Origin: JAXMHQ01 sp046346665
GTDB lineage: Bacteria > Verrucomicrobiota > Verrucomicrobiia > Limisphaerales > JAXMHQ01
Direction: 5' to 3'
Assembly (NCBI GenBank): GCA_046346665.1
Contig: JAXMHQ010000001.1
Location: 62,001-126,000, forward strand
DNA: 64,000 nt
Part shown: positions 7,141-14,197 of the stretch, one piece after another
Position numbering within the stretch: the first letter of the stretch is position 1
Layout: every line of letters starts with the position of its first letter
Notes under the pieces: model-generated
The model's input: only the letters and a program-made list of their open reading frames with translations
What the model was told of the DNA's origin: nothing
Database searches by the model: none
Program-made: the position numbers and the translations under genes

Positions 7141-7548
7141 ATGAGTTACGTCATCCTTTCCATTTTGGTCGCACCCTTTCTGCTGCGCAGCATCCGAGGT
7201 CGGACGCGACATTGCCCGGCTTGCCTTCGCATGGGTCGCGTCCGCTATTATGGGCGCTATCATTGCAGCGGGTGCGGTTCCACATTTCTGTTGGATGATG
7301 CAGGAAGACCCGCTCCGACGCTCTGGCAAGCCGCAGTCGGTCCATTGGCGACTTGGATGGTGGTCTTCAGTTCGGTGGTGGGGCTTTTTCTTTGGACCAG
7401 CGGATCGTTCCGATATGCCTGGATTGTTGGGGTTGCCTTCGCTCCGTATTTGTTTTTCTACCTTGTCGCACTGCGTACCAAGCACTTTGTGACACACGAC
7501 GCCACAGAGGCGAACAAGGCGGTGCAGGCAACAGCCACCGCTCCCTGA
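7141..7548 (+). CDS. Cassette 3: zinc-ribbon membrane protein
   Basis: A 135-residue protein with an N-terminal hydrophobic segment, a zinc ribbon (CPAC then YHCSGCG, about residues 25-46) and two further helices (about 67-87 and 92-112). The function is unknown; it shares the zinc-ribbon-plus-membrane plan of cassette 2 without clear sequence identity. Its last 11 residues, NKAVQATATAP, are translated from the attC arm, so gene and recombination site overlap by about 35 bases. It starts 10 bases after the GTTCGCC core. Confidence 0.75.
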   Translation: MSYVILSILVAPFLLRSIRGRTRHCPACLRMGRVRYYGRYHCSGCGSTFLLDDAGRPAPTLWQAAVGPLATWMVVFSSVVGLFLWTSGSFRYAWIVGVAFAPYLFFYLVALRTKHFVTHDATEANKAVQATATAP

Positions 7549-7632
7549 GGTTGCCCGGTTCATGAAGGCCGATCATCATTGTTGCAGTTCACGCCGTGGT
7601 CCGGTGGCTGTGCCTGACCTTGAGCGTCGTAG
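7509..7632 (+). other. attC-like recombination site of cassette 3
   Basis: R box GGCGAAC (7509-7515) is the exact complement of GTTCGCC at the start of the same cassette (7125-7131). The arms 7521-7540 and 7602-7619 are identical to those of the first attC-like site, including the two extra bases. The loops differ. The 3' core is GTCGTAG (7626-7632) by alignment, which does not fit GTTRRRY well, so this end may be mutated or the last junction inactive. Confidence 0.7.
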
Positions 7633-7666
7633 GCTGCATCACGCCCACCACGTTAATACCAAGCAG

Positions 7667-9133
7667 GTGAAAGCAAGAGAGTCCGTGATATTAGCGGTGG
7701 CGTTGCTTGCCACCGTTGTCGCTTCGTGTGCCAGGCGCGGTGGGGGCAGCGGTGGTGTCGGCGGCGGCAGTGCAGTGGTGGCCCCCATGGTCAAGATCGC
7801 CCGCTCCGGGGGCACGCCGATCTCCCCCTTCGCGTTCGGCAACAACTATTTCGACTGGGTCGATTGGGGCAAGGACGGCATGGCGGGAATCCTGGGAACC
7901 GAGGAGCCAGTCAAGGCCCTGCGCCTAAACGTGGTGGTCGGGGACAACAACCAGAACGACGCGAACACCCCGCAGGTCTTCGACAACACCCAGATCGACA
8001 GGTACATCCAATACTGCCGCGCGGTCGGGGCCGAGCCGATCATGATCGCGCCGGTCTACGGTAACAACGTGGACGGCGGTCCGACCTCGGCGAAGACCGC
8101 GGCGGACATCGTCACCTACGTCAACGGGACCAGGAAGTATGGCGTGAAGTACTGGACCATCGGGATGGAGGTGGACATCTACGACCAGTTCTTCAATAGG
8201 AAAACGGGCCTCCCTGTTTCCACTGCGGCCGAGTACGCCGCCGTCTTCAATTCCTACGCCAAGGCGATGAAGGCCGCCAACGCCGCGGCGCACAGTGGCG
8301 TCGAGCTCCAATTCGTAGGGCCCGAGCTCGGCTGGAGGTACTTGGAGGACAACGACTGGCTCGGCCCGATGCTCGACCAGTGCCGAGACACCATCGACGT
8401 CGCGAGCATCCATGCCTATGGGTTCGCGGCCAAGGATCTCACCGTGGAGGGCATCCTCACGGATGTCGACCGGTTCCGGTGGTTCGTCCGGGACGAAAAA
8501 GCACGCGTCGCCCAGCACGCGCGCCCGGGTACCCCCCTGGCCATCACGGAAGCCAACATCTGCTACGAATGGGACCCCAAGGCTTACACCCCGGAGACCA
8601 GAAAGTTGGGCCCCGGGACCTTCTACGCCGCCATCTGGGACGCGGACCGGATGGGCGCGGCGCTCGAGGCCGACCTCTGGACCTTCGCGTTCTGGGACCT
8701 GGCCGAAACCATCCAGTCGGTCGCGTCCAACAACACCGTCTTTGGGTTCATCAGGACGGACCCTTCGAAAGACCCGCCCACTTGGAAACTGACCCCCGAA
8801 TACTACGCCCAGCAAATGGTCACCACGAATTTCAGCGGGACCACCGTCGTGCCGACGGGGGTGCCGGAACGCATGTCGGTCTACGCAAGCTACGACGCAA
8901 AGAAGGCCGCCACCGCCGTGCTCGTCATCAACAAGGAAGTGGTGCAGAGGGTCTTGACGCTCACGATCGACGACCTCAAACCCCGGACAATCACGTTCTC
9001 ACCGATGTCCATCAACATCGTCACCATCCTGGACGACATCGCAGCCGACCACCGCATCCTGGAGTACACTATGAAGATGGCTGATGCCGGCCTGCCACCC
9101 AACCTCATTCCCGGTCGCATCGCTGCGCAGTAA
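7667..9133 (+). CDS. Lipoprotein with glycoside hydrolase (clan GH-A, GH44-like) domain
   Basis: A 488-residue lipoprotein: GTG start at 7667, signal VILAVALLATVVASC with lipobox Cys, then a Gly/Ser-rich linker. The body looks like a TIM-barrel glycosidase: WTIGMEVDIYDQ may hold the acid/base Glu, IDVASIHAYGF and PLAITEANICYEWD the later strands with a nucleophile-like Glu, and a beta-rich tail follows. The order of motifs recalls GH44, but the usual N-E-P is replaced by M-E-V, so family and substrate are uncertain. It follows the last attC-like site by about 35 bases and may have been a cassette cargo, though no attC is seen after it. An ATG at 7562 lies inside attC and is not used. Confidence 0.65.
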   Translation: MKARESVILAVALLATVVASCARRGGGSGGVGGGSAVVAPMVKIARSGGTPISPFAFGNNYFDWVDWGKDGMAGILGTEEPVKALRLNVVVGDNNQNDANTPQVFDNTQIDRYIQYCRAVGAEPIMIAPVYGNNVDGGPTSAKTAADIVTYVNGTRKYGVKYWTIGMEVDIYDQFFNRKTGLPVSTAAEYAAVFNSYAKAMKAANAAAHSGVELQFVGPELGWRYLEDNDWLGPMLDQCRDTIDVASIHAYGFAAKDLTVEGILTDVDRFRWFVRDEKARVAQHARPGTPLAITEANICYEWDPKAYTPETRKLGPGTFYAAIWDADRMGAALEADLWTFAFWDLAETIQSVASNNTVFGFIRTDPSKDPPTWKLTPEYYAQQMVTTNFSGTTVVPTGVPERMSVYASYDAKKAATAVLVINKEVVQRVLTLTIDDLKPRTITFSPMSINIVTILDDIAADHRILEYTMKMADAGLPPNLIPGRIAAQ

Positions 9134-9178
9134 GGCCGGATCGGGGAGGCAAAGTTATATTTATTGGAGGCTGGCAGA

Positions 9179-9198
9179 AGCACCGGTTCGCCGGTGCT
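9179..9198 (+). terminator. Hairpin after the glycosidase-like gene
   Basis: AGCACCGG-TTCG-CCGGTGCT forms a perfect 8-bp stem with a 4-base loop 45 bases after the stop codon. It has no T-tract, so termination is only a guess. Confidence 0.35.
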
Positions 9199-9396
9199 GG
9201 GGAGCTGTGGTCCGAACATGACCTTGGCAAGGGACCCACTTCGGAAGGGAGAGTGCAACCTGGTGTCGCCAGAGCATGTGCCTGTGAGGCAACTTTCTCC
9301 GCCAAATAAATCCCTAAAAAAGGGCTTATGGAGCGATTTTGGGGGCCGTTTTCTTGCGCATAGGAGTTCGCAGGATGGATTCTCTGGCCCCCAACG

Positions 9397-9467
9397 CGGG
9401 TCAACATTCTCACCACCTTCCACCCCGGACAACCGGCGCGCGGCCGACCGAGGCGTCGGTCCAGTAA
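9397..9467 (-). pseudogene. Duplicated tail of the downstream lipoprotein gene
   Basis: These 71 bases match 10075-10145 with 3 mismatches. The second copy is the last 58 coding bases and stop region of the lipoprotein gene at 10088-10606 (minus strand). The copy here has no gene body, so it is a gene-end fragment left by duplication or by insertion of the segment that carries the SUI1 gene. Confidence 0.8.
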
Positions 9468-9533
9468 TCTGCGGATGCGCTTTCAGGCACTTGCCGGCTA
9501 CGGTTCAAGCCAAAGCGGTTCAACCAAAATCAT

Positions 9534-9602
9534 AGCCGCAAAAGAACACAAAGAGCACATAGAATAACTGATTCTATGCGATCTTTGTGTTCTTTTGCGG
9601 CT
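9534..9602. repeat. 69-bp near-perfect palindrome
   Basis: AGCCGCAAAAGAACACAAAGA at the left (21 bases less one in the core match) is mirrored by TCTTTGTGTTCTTTTGCGGC at the right. An inner stem CATAGAAT/ATTCTATG surrounds the loop AACTG. The only mismatch is a 3-base internal loop. It lies between the glycosidase-like gene and the convergent SUI1 gene, and could be a bidirectional terminator or a small palindromic mobile unit. Confidence 0.85.
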
Positions 9603-9632
9603 GCAGTTTTTCCTAAACCGCTGTAGACGGCT

Positions 9633-10037
9633 CTATCCGCCCGCGAACACCGGCTGAAAGTTGGCTTCGGTCAGGATGCGAGCGACCTCCGCACGCTGGT
9701 CGCCTTGGATCTCAATTTGCCCGTTCTTCACCGTGCCGCCTGTGCCGCAGGCGCGCTGCATCGCCCTGGCCAGTTGCTCCTTCTCCGGCAGACCGATGCC
9801 GACAAAGTTTTTCACCACCGTCACCGTCTTGCCGCCGCGGCCGGCCTTCACCCGCAAAATATCCACCCGGCCGCGATGCCTCTTCGCCGGTTTCACAGGC
9901 ATCGGCGCGGTGTCCGGCGGCAGATGCTCCGGAGCCTCCGGAAGACCCTCACTCGACAAGGCGGCAAACGGATTCTGCGTCAAACTCCCGCCCCCATCGG
10001 TTGGAATGCGTTTCGATTCGGCCACGGGTCCTTTCAT
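9633..10037 (-). CDS. SUI1/YciH-type translation initiation factor
   Basis: A 134-residue protein with a disordered Pro-rich N-terminus (residues 1-55) and a C-terminal SUI1/eIF1 domain: VDILRVKAGRGGKTVTVVKN, then CGTGGTVKNGQIEIQGDQR. The RGGKTVT and GCGG-like CGTGGTVK segments are the usual rRNA-contacting parts. It probably acts at translation start-site selection. It is a single gene on the minus strand, between the two copies of a 71-bp repeat. Confidence 0.9.
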   Translation of the reverse strand: MKGPVAESKRIPTDGGGSLTQNPFAALSSEGLPEAPEHLPPDTAPMPVKPAKRHRGRVDILRVKAGRGGKTVTVVKNFVGIGLPEKEQLARAMQRACGTGGTVKNGQIEIQGDQRAEVARILTEANFQPVFAGG

Positions 10038-10087
10038 TCTAGCGGCATTTCACCGATAAACCGGTCCATCAACTCGGGTCAACATTC

Positions 10088-10606
10088 TTACCACCATCCA
10101 CGCCGGACAACCGGCGCGCGGCCGACCGAGGCGTCGGTCCAGTAAAGCGAAACCACCAGCACCTTCACGTCGTAATCCGCCCCGTGCTGCCAGTGTTTCA
10201 TCGCCTCGTCCACCACCGATTGCGCCTCCCAGACGATCCGGCCCCGCAATTCCTGCAGATTGTCGATCGATTGCTCTTTCATCCCGGCGAGGCTCTCCAC
10301 CAGGCACGCCCCGATCCGCGCCTCCAACCGCTGGAGAATGTCCGTCACCGAATACATCCCGTAGGATGTCGCCCCCGCTCGGACCGGATTTATGGTCGCC
10401 GCGAGGCCGACGTGAAGATTCTGATAAGGTTGAGCGGCGCCTTTGAGCGGCAGGGAGACGACGATTTCATCCAGCGAAACCCGCGAACGATCGCCGACGT
10501 AGGATGCCGAATAGGCCTGGCCCTCCGGCGCAGGCGTCGTGGCGCATCCGCACATCAGGCCTGAAACCACGATCGCCGCGAGTGAACGTGTTGCCGATCT
10601 GCTCAT
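10088..10606 (-). CDS. Hypothetical lipoprotein
   Basis: A 172-residue lipoprotein: signal MSRSATRSLAAIVVSGLMCGC ends in lipobox L-M-C-G-C (Cys 19 or 21). The mature part is mixed alpha/beta with no motif that I recognise. It is the last gene of a three-gene minus-strand run (small membrane protein, PEGA-like lipoprotein, this gene), so an envelope role is likely. Its 3' end (10075-10145) is duplicated at 9397-9467. Confidence 0.65.
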   Translation of the reverse strand: MSRSATRSLAAIVVSGLMCGCATTPAPEGQAYSASYVGDRSRVSLDEIVVSLPLKGAAQPYQNLHVGLAATINPVRAGATSYGMYSVTDILQRLEARIGACLVESLAGMKEQSIDNLQELRGRIVWEAQSVVDEAMKHWQHGADYDVKVLVVSLYWTDASVGRAPVVRRGWW

Positions 10607-10619
10607 GTTGTCTTCCTTT

Positions 10620-11081
10620 CTAATGTGGCTCAGGCTTCGAATCCGCCGCGGGCTGCCCCGCGGGTTGCGCCGCGACCGGCTCCAGCGAGATCACGATGTC
10701 CGTGTCCGACAGCGAAAACGCCCCGGGCCCGATGAAGCCCAGCGCCGGCACCAGAAAGAGCACCGCCCCAATCAGGTCCAGAATCCCGGTCGTGCTGAGC
10801 GTGTCCGGCACCACGCGCGTCGCCGGCTCGTAGCCGTCCTTCCGCACCATCACCGTCATGTCGCGGTTCCGGCGCACCACCGCCGTCACCGGCGCTTCCC
10901 CGCGGTAATCGCCATTGATGTACACCCGGCAATGCGGCGGCTCGGGAACCGTCACCTTCACCGTCTGGTGCCCCGGCACAAACAGCGAACACCCCTGGAC
11001 CACCAGCGAAATCACCACCATCCACGTCGCCCATTTCAGCGACGGCGCTTTTGCGGAAACTGAGGCGGATGGAGAATTCAT
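10620..11081 (-). CDS. PEGA-like domain lipoprotein
   Basis: A 153-residue exported lipoprotein. The signal is WATWMVVISLVVQGC with a lipobox Cys, followed by a PEGA-type beta domain (CRVYINGDYRGEAPVTAVV, then VMVRKDGYEPATRVV) and a hydrophobic GILDLIGAVLFLVPALGF segment near the C-terminus. PEGA domains are found in surface-layer and envelope proteins. The ATG at 11081 is preferred to an upstream frame start at 11108 because it precedes the signal directly. It is 13 bases upstream of the next lipoprotein gene. Confidence 0.72.
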   Translation of the reverse strand: MNSPSASVSAKAPSLKWATWMVVISLVVQGCSLFVPGHQTVKVTVPEPPHCRVYINGDYRGEAPVTAVVRRNRDMTVMVRKDGYEPATRVVPDTLSTTGILDLIGAVLFLVPALGFIGPGAFSLSDTDIVISLEPVAAQPAGQPAADSKPEPH

Positions 11082-11091
11082 ATCGGCACAA

Positions 11092-11385
11092 TTAAACGGC
11101 AGCAACATCGCGCACCTCGAACTCTAGTCCGCCGGTCAGTTTCGCGATCAGGTTGTACACCGCCGCCCCGAGAACTCCCGCCAGGAAACCCAAAACCCCA
11201 TAGAGAATCGGCAGCAGAATCGCGAAACCGGCGCTGAAAATGGCGGGGGCGGAGCTGCCGGACCTGGCGCTCAAGGCAGTGGCGACCAGGAAAAATGGAA
11301 CGGCCAGGAGCGACAGGACCGCATACAGCGCGGCGAGCACGATGCCGGCCCGGAGGGGCGCGATGTAGGTAGGTTGCTTTTTCAT
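11092..11385 (-). CDS. Small membrane protein (DUF3566-like)
   Basis: A 97-residue protein with two membrane helices (about residues 12-36 and 50-82) and a C-terminal YNLIAKLTGGLEFEV, a signature of small DUF3566-like membrane proteins. The function is unknown. It is the first gene of the three-gene minus-strand run and ends 10 bases before the PEGA-like gene. Confidence 0.68.
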   Translation of the reverse strand: MKKQPTYIAPLRAGIVLAALYAVLSLLAVPFFLVATALSARSGSSAPAIFSAGFAILLPILYGVLGFLAGVLGAAVYNLIAKLTGGLEFEVRDVAAV

Positions 11386-11554
11386 ACGTTAGGTTTGTTT
11401 CAAGACCGCCTGGCGCTCACCTTGATCTTCCCCGGCCTCAAAAGCAAGATTGATCCGTTGCTCTGCGGGCATGATCCCGGGATCGGCCCAGGGAGCCAAC
11501 CCGGCACGACGGACAATCATTGATCAAAACTCGCGACTTTGATAGGGTCGGCTC

Positions 11555-13522
11555 ATGTCAATCCAGGGAGTCCGCTGCCTTTTGTTGATGTCCGCCTTTG
11601 CCAGGTGCCTCACAGGACTCGCGCAGGAGGAGTGGCAAACCGTTGCAACAGGATACGATTTCACTTCCGCGACGGCTGCATTGGGCCGCCGCGTTGCGAC
11701 GGCGAACAGCGGCATCGGAGGCGCCGTTTTCTACTCCGACGACGGCATTCGCTGGTTCCAAAGCGGGTCGGGTTCCACCAACGGACCGCTGAATGCTGTG
11801 GCTTACGGCAACGGGCTTTTCGTCGCCGCCGGCGGAGTCGGATCGCGCAGCGCAATATTGACGTCCGCCAGCGGGGCCGATTGGGCGCCGGTCTTTCTCG
11901 GTGTGAGCCTGCCGATCTCGGCTGTCGTCCACGGTGGGTCCGGGTTCGTGGCGTTTCCAGGATCGGCCACCCTATTATCGGCTGATGGAACAAACTGGGC
12001 CTGGGCCTCCCCGGGAATCGGCCGTTCCGTGTCAGCCGCGTGTTGGGGGGCTGGTCAATACGTCGCCGCGGGTCCAACCGGCGGTCTGTTTGTTTCCCCG
12101 GATGGACAAACCTGGACGCAAACCTACACCAACGCCGGCGCGCTTACCGACGTAGCTTACGGAAATGGACTCTTCATCGCAGTATGTTCCAACTCGGTGC
12201 TCACCTCGCTGGATGCAATACATTGGGGCGTCAATCCGCTGCCGGTTTCCAATGCCATCGGAGTGGGGTGCGGAGCGGGAACCTTCGCGATATCCGGGAG
12301 CCAGGGGACCATATTGACGTCATCCGACGGGACCAACTGGCTGGCGCAATCCGCGGTGGCGACCAACAGGCTCTCCCGTGTTCTTTGCAGCGGCGGCCGA
12401 ATCAATCTGTTCGGGGCCAATGGCAGCATGCTGAGTTCGACCGATACAACCAATTGGGCGCTGCTGTCGGTGGTGCCGGCTGTTGCCACCGAGAATTTCG
12501 CCGGGTTGACGTACGGGAACGGCACCTGGGTCGCCCTCAGAAACACCAGCGCGAACACCGCCGGGCGCATCCTCGTCTCCACCAACCAGACTGTTTGGAC
12601 GGAAAGTTCCCTCGGACGAGTCGGTGCATTGAGGGATATCATTTACGGCAATGGCCTCTTCGTGGCTGTCGGCAATGACGGAGCCTACGTTTCCACCAAT
12701 GGTTATCAATGGGCGCCTGCGATGACCGGCGTGGCCCTGGCCGGTGTCACGTGGGGAATCGGACAATTCGTCGCCTGCTCCTCCATCGGCTACATGGTTT
12801 CAAAAGACGGCACAAACTGGGCTTTCAGCGTGATGAAGCAAACCGCCACGACTCGCCTGGCCTGCGGAAACGGTGTTTACGTCGCCACGGAACCCACGAG
12901 CGGCAAGATTTTTTCGTCCCAGGACGCAACCAACTGGGTGTTGCAATCCACCACTCCAGGCAACACCTACTGGGGCCTCGCGTTCGCCAATGGCCAGTTC
13001 GTGGCCGTGGGCTGTGGAGCCTCCGCCGCCATCACCACCTCGGTGGACGGCACCAATTGGTTCATCCGCATGACCTCCACCAATACCTGCTTTTCCGTCT
13101 CCGGCGGCGACGGCGTTCTTGCAACGGCCGCGTATCCACTCAATATCCCGGGAAAACCCACCTCCTGGATTTACACCTCCAGGGACGGCACGAACTGGAC
13201 CGGCACGAGCCTGGCCGGCACGAATCGCTTCGATGCGATGATCTATGCGGACCGCCGGTTCGTCGCCGGTGGCGTCGGCGGAGACGTTCTCTTGAGCGCG
13301 CCGCTGATTTCGCTCGCGGCAGCCGCCCTCCCCGGCCAACCCCTGCAACTGTCCGTCCTGGGTCCCGCGAATCAACCCATCGCCATCGATGCCTCCGCAG
13401 GAATGCCGGTGTGGACCGTGCTGACAAATACTCATACCGGCGCGAACGGCTGGGCCGTCCTCACGGACAATACATCCACCAACCAGCCCCAAAGGTTCTA
13501 TCGAGCGTCCACCCCGTTTTGA
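11555..13522 (+). CDS. Secreted beta-propeller-like repeat protein
   Basis: A 655-residue exported protein. A signal peptide (MSIQGVRCLLLMSAFARCL, cleavage near GLAQ) precedes about 12 repeats of 40-45 residues in the pattern YGNGLFVAVG ... SSDGTNW, reminiscent of BNR/sialidase-like or kelch-like propeller blades. The C-terminus has a short beta domain ending in PQRFYRAS, seen at the end of many secreted verrucomicrobial proteins. No catalytic residues stand out; a binding or surface role is likely. The sigma factor gene follows 10 bases later on the same strand. Confidence 0.8.
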   Translation: MSIQGVRCLLLMSAFARCLTGLAQEEWQTVATGYDFTSATAALGRRVATANSGIGGAVFYSDDGIRWFQSGSGSTNGPLNAVAYGNGLFVAAGGVGSRSAILTSASGADWAPVFLGVSLPISAVVHGGSGFVAFPGSATLLSADGTNWAWASPGIGRSVSAACWGAGQYVAAGPTGGLFVSPDGQTWTQTYTNAGALTDVAYGNGLFIAVCSNSVLTSLDAIHWGVNPLPVSNAIGVGCGAGTFAISGSQGTILTSSDGTNWLAQSAVATNRLSRVLCSGGRINLFGANGSMLSSTDTTNWALLSVVPAVATENFAGLTYGNGTWVALRNTSANTAGRILVSTNQTVWTESSLGRVGALRDIIYGNGLFVAVGNDGAYVSTNGYQWAPAMTGVALAGVTWGIGQFVACSSIGYMVSKDGTNWAFSVMKQTATTRLACGNGVYVATEPTSGKIFSSQDATNWVLQSTTPGNTYWGLAFANGQFVAVGCGASAAITTSVDGTNWFIRMTSTNTCFSVSGGDGVLATAAYPLNIPGKPTSWIYTSRDGTNWTGTSLAGTNRFDAMIYADRRFVAGGVGGDVLLSAPLISLAAAALPGQPLQLSVLGPANQPIAIDASAGMPVWTVLTNTHTGANGWAVLTDNTSTNQPQRFYRASTPF

Positions 13523-13532
13523 CACAAACCCC

Positions 13533-14099
13533 GTGAACGACGTCACCCGCATCCTGGATCGCGCCGGGCAGGGCGACCCGAAGGCGGCGGCCGAGCTGCT
13601 GCCGCTGGTCTATGCCGAACTCCGGCGGCTCGCGGCTCATCAACTCGCGGGGGAACATCACCAGAAAACCCTCCAGCCCACCGCCCTCGTCCACGAAGCC
13701 TGGCTCAAACTCTCCAACGGCCAGCCCCGCGAATGGAACGGACGCCAGCACTTCTTCGCCGCTGCCGCCGAAGCCATGCGCCGAATCCTGGTCGACCGCG
13801 CCCGCCGCCGCCTGGCCGGCAAACGCGGGGCCGGCCAGGCACCCGAGCCTATCGATGAACTGGACATTCCCTCCCCCGCGCCCGACGACCACGTGCTCGC
13901 CGTCCACGACGCCCTCGACAGGTTCGCAGAACTGGATCCGCGCAAGGCCGAACTCGTGAAACTGCGCTACTTCGCGGGAATGACCTTCGATGAGGCGGCC
14001 ACCGTCCTGGACATCGCCGTTCCAACCGCCAAGGAATGGTGGACCTATGCCCGCGCCTGGCTCCGGGTCGAAATCGCAGGAAAAACCAAGCCCGACTGA
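13533..14099 (+). CDS. ECF-type RNA polymerase sigma factor (TIGR02999-like)
   Basis: A 188-residue ECF sigma factor. Region 2 (VYAELRRLAAHQLAGE, then ALVHEAWLKL, QHFFAAAAEAMRRILVDRARRR) and region 4 (LVKLRYFAGMTFDEAATVLDI, then VPTAKEWWTYARAWL) have the layout of the planctomycete/verrucomicrobial family that is often coded next to Ser/Thr kinases. It starts with GTG at 13533. The kinase gene lies 98 bp downstream on the same strand, so the kinase probably controls, or is controlled by, this sigma factor. Confidence 0.92.
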   Translation: MNDVTRILDRAGQGDPKAAAELLPLVYAELRRLAAHQLAGEHHQKTLQPTALVHEAWLKLSNGQPREWNGRQHFFAAAAEAMRRILVDRARRRLAGKRGAGQAPEPIDELDIPSPAPDDHVLAVHDALDRFAELDPRKAELVKLRYFAGMTFDEAATVLDIAVPTAKEWWTYARAWLRVEIAGKTKPD

Positions 14100-14197
14100 T
14101 TTACGGCCGGCCATGGCGGATGGAACACGGATCGGGCCGTAACAGTTTTCAAATTTCTCCATACTTTTTGCCGGTGAAATGCGCTTGGGTATGGTAG

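Noticed and set aside
9134..9470. A third attC-like site after the glycosidase-like gene
   Set aside because: No copy of the GGTGCAGGC arm and no R box/core pair was found.
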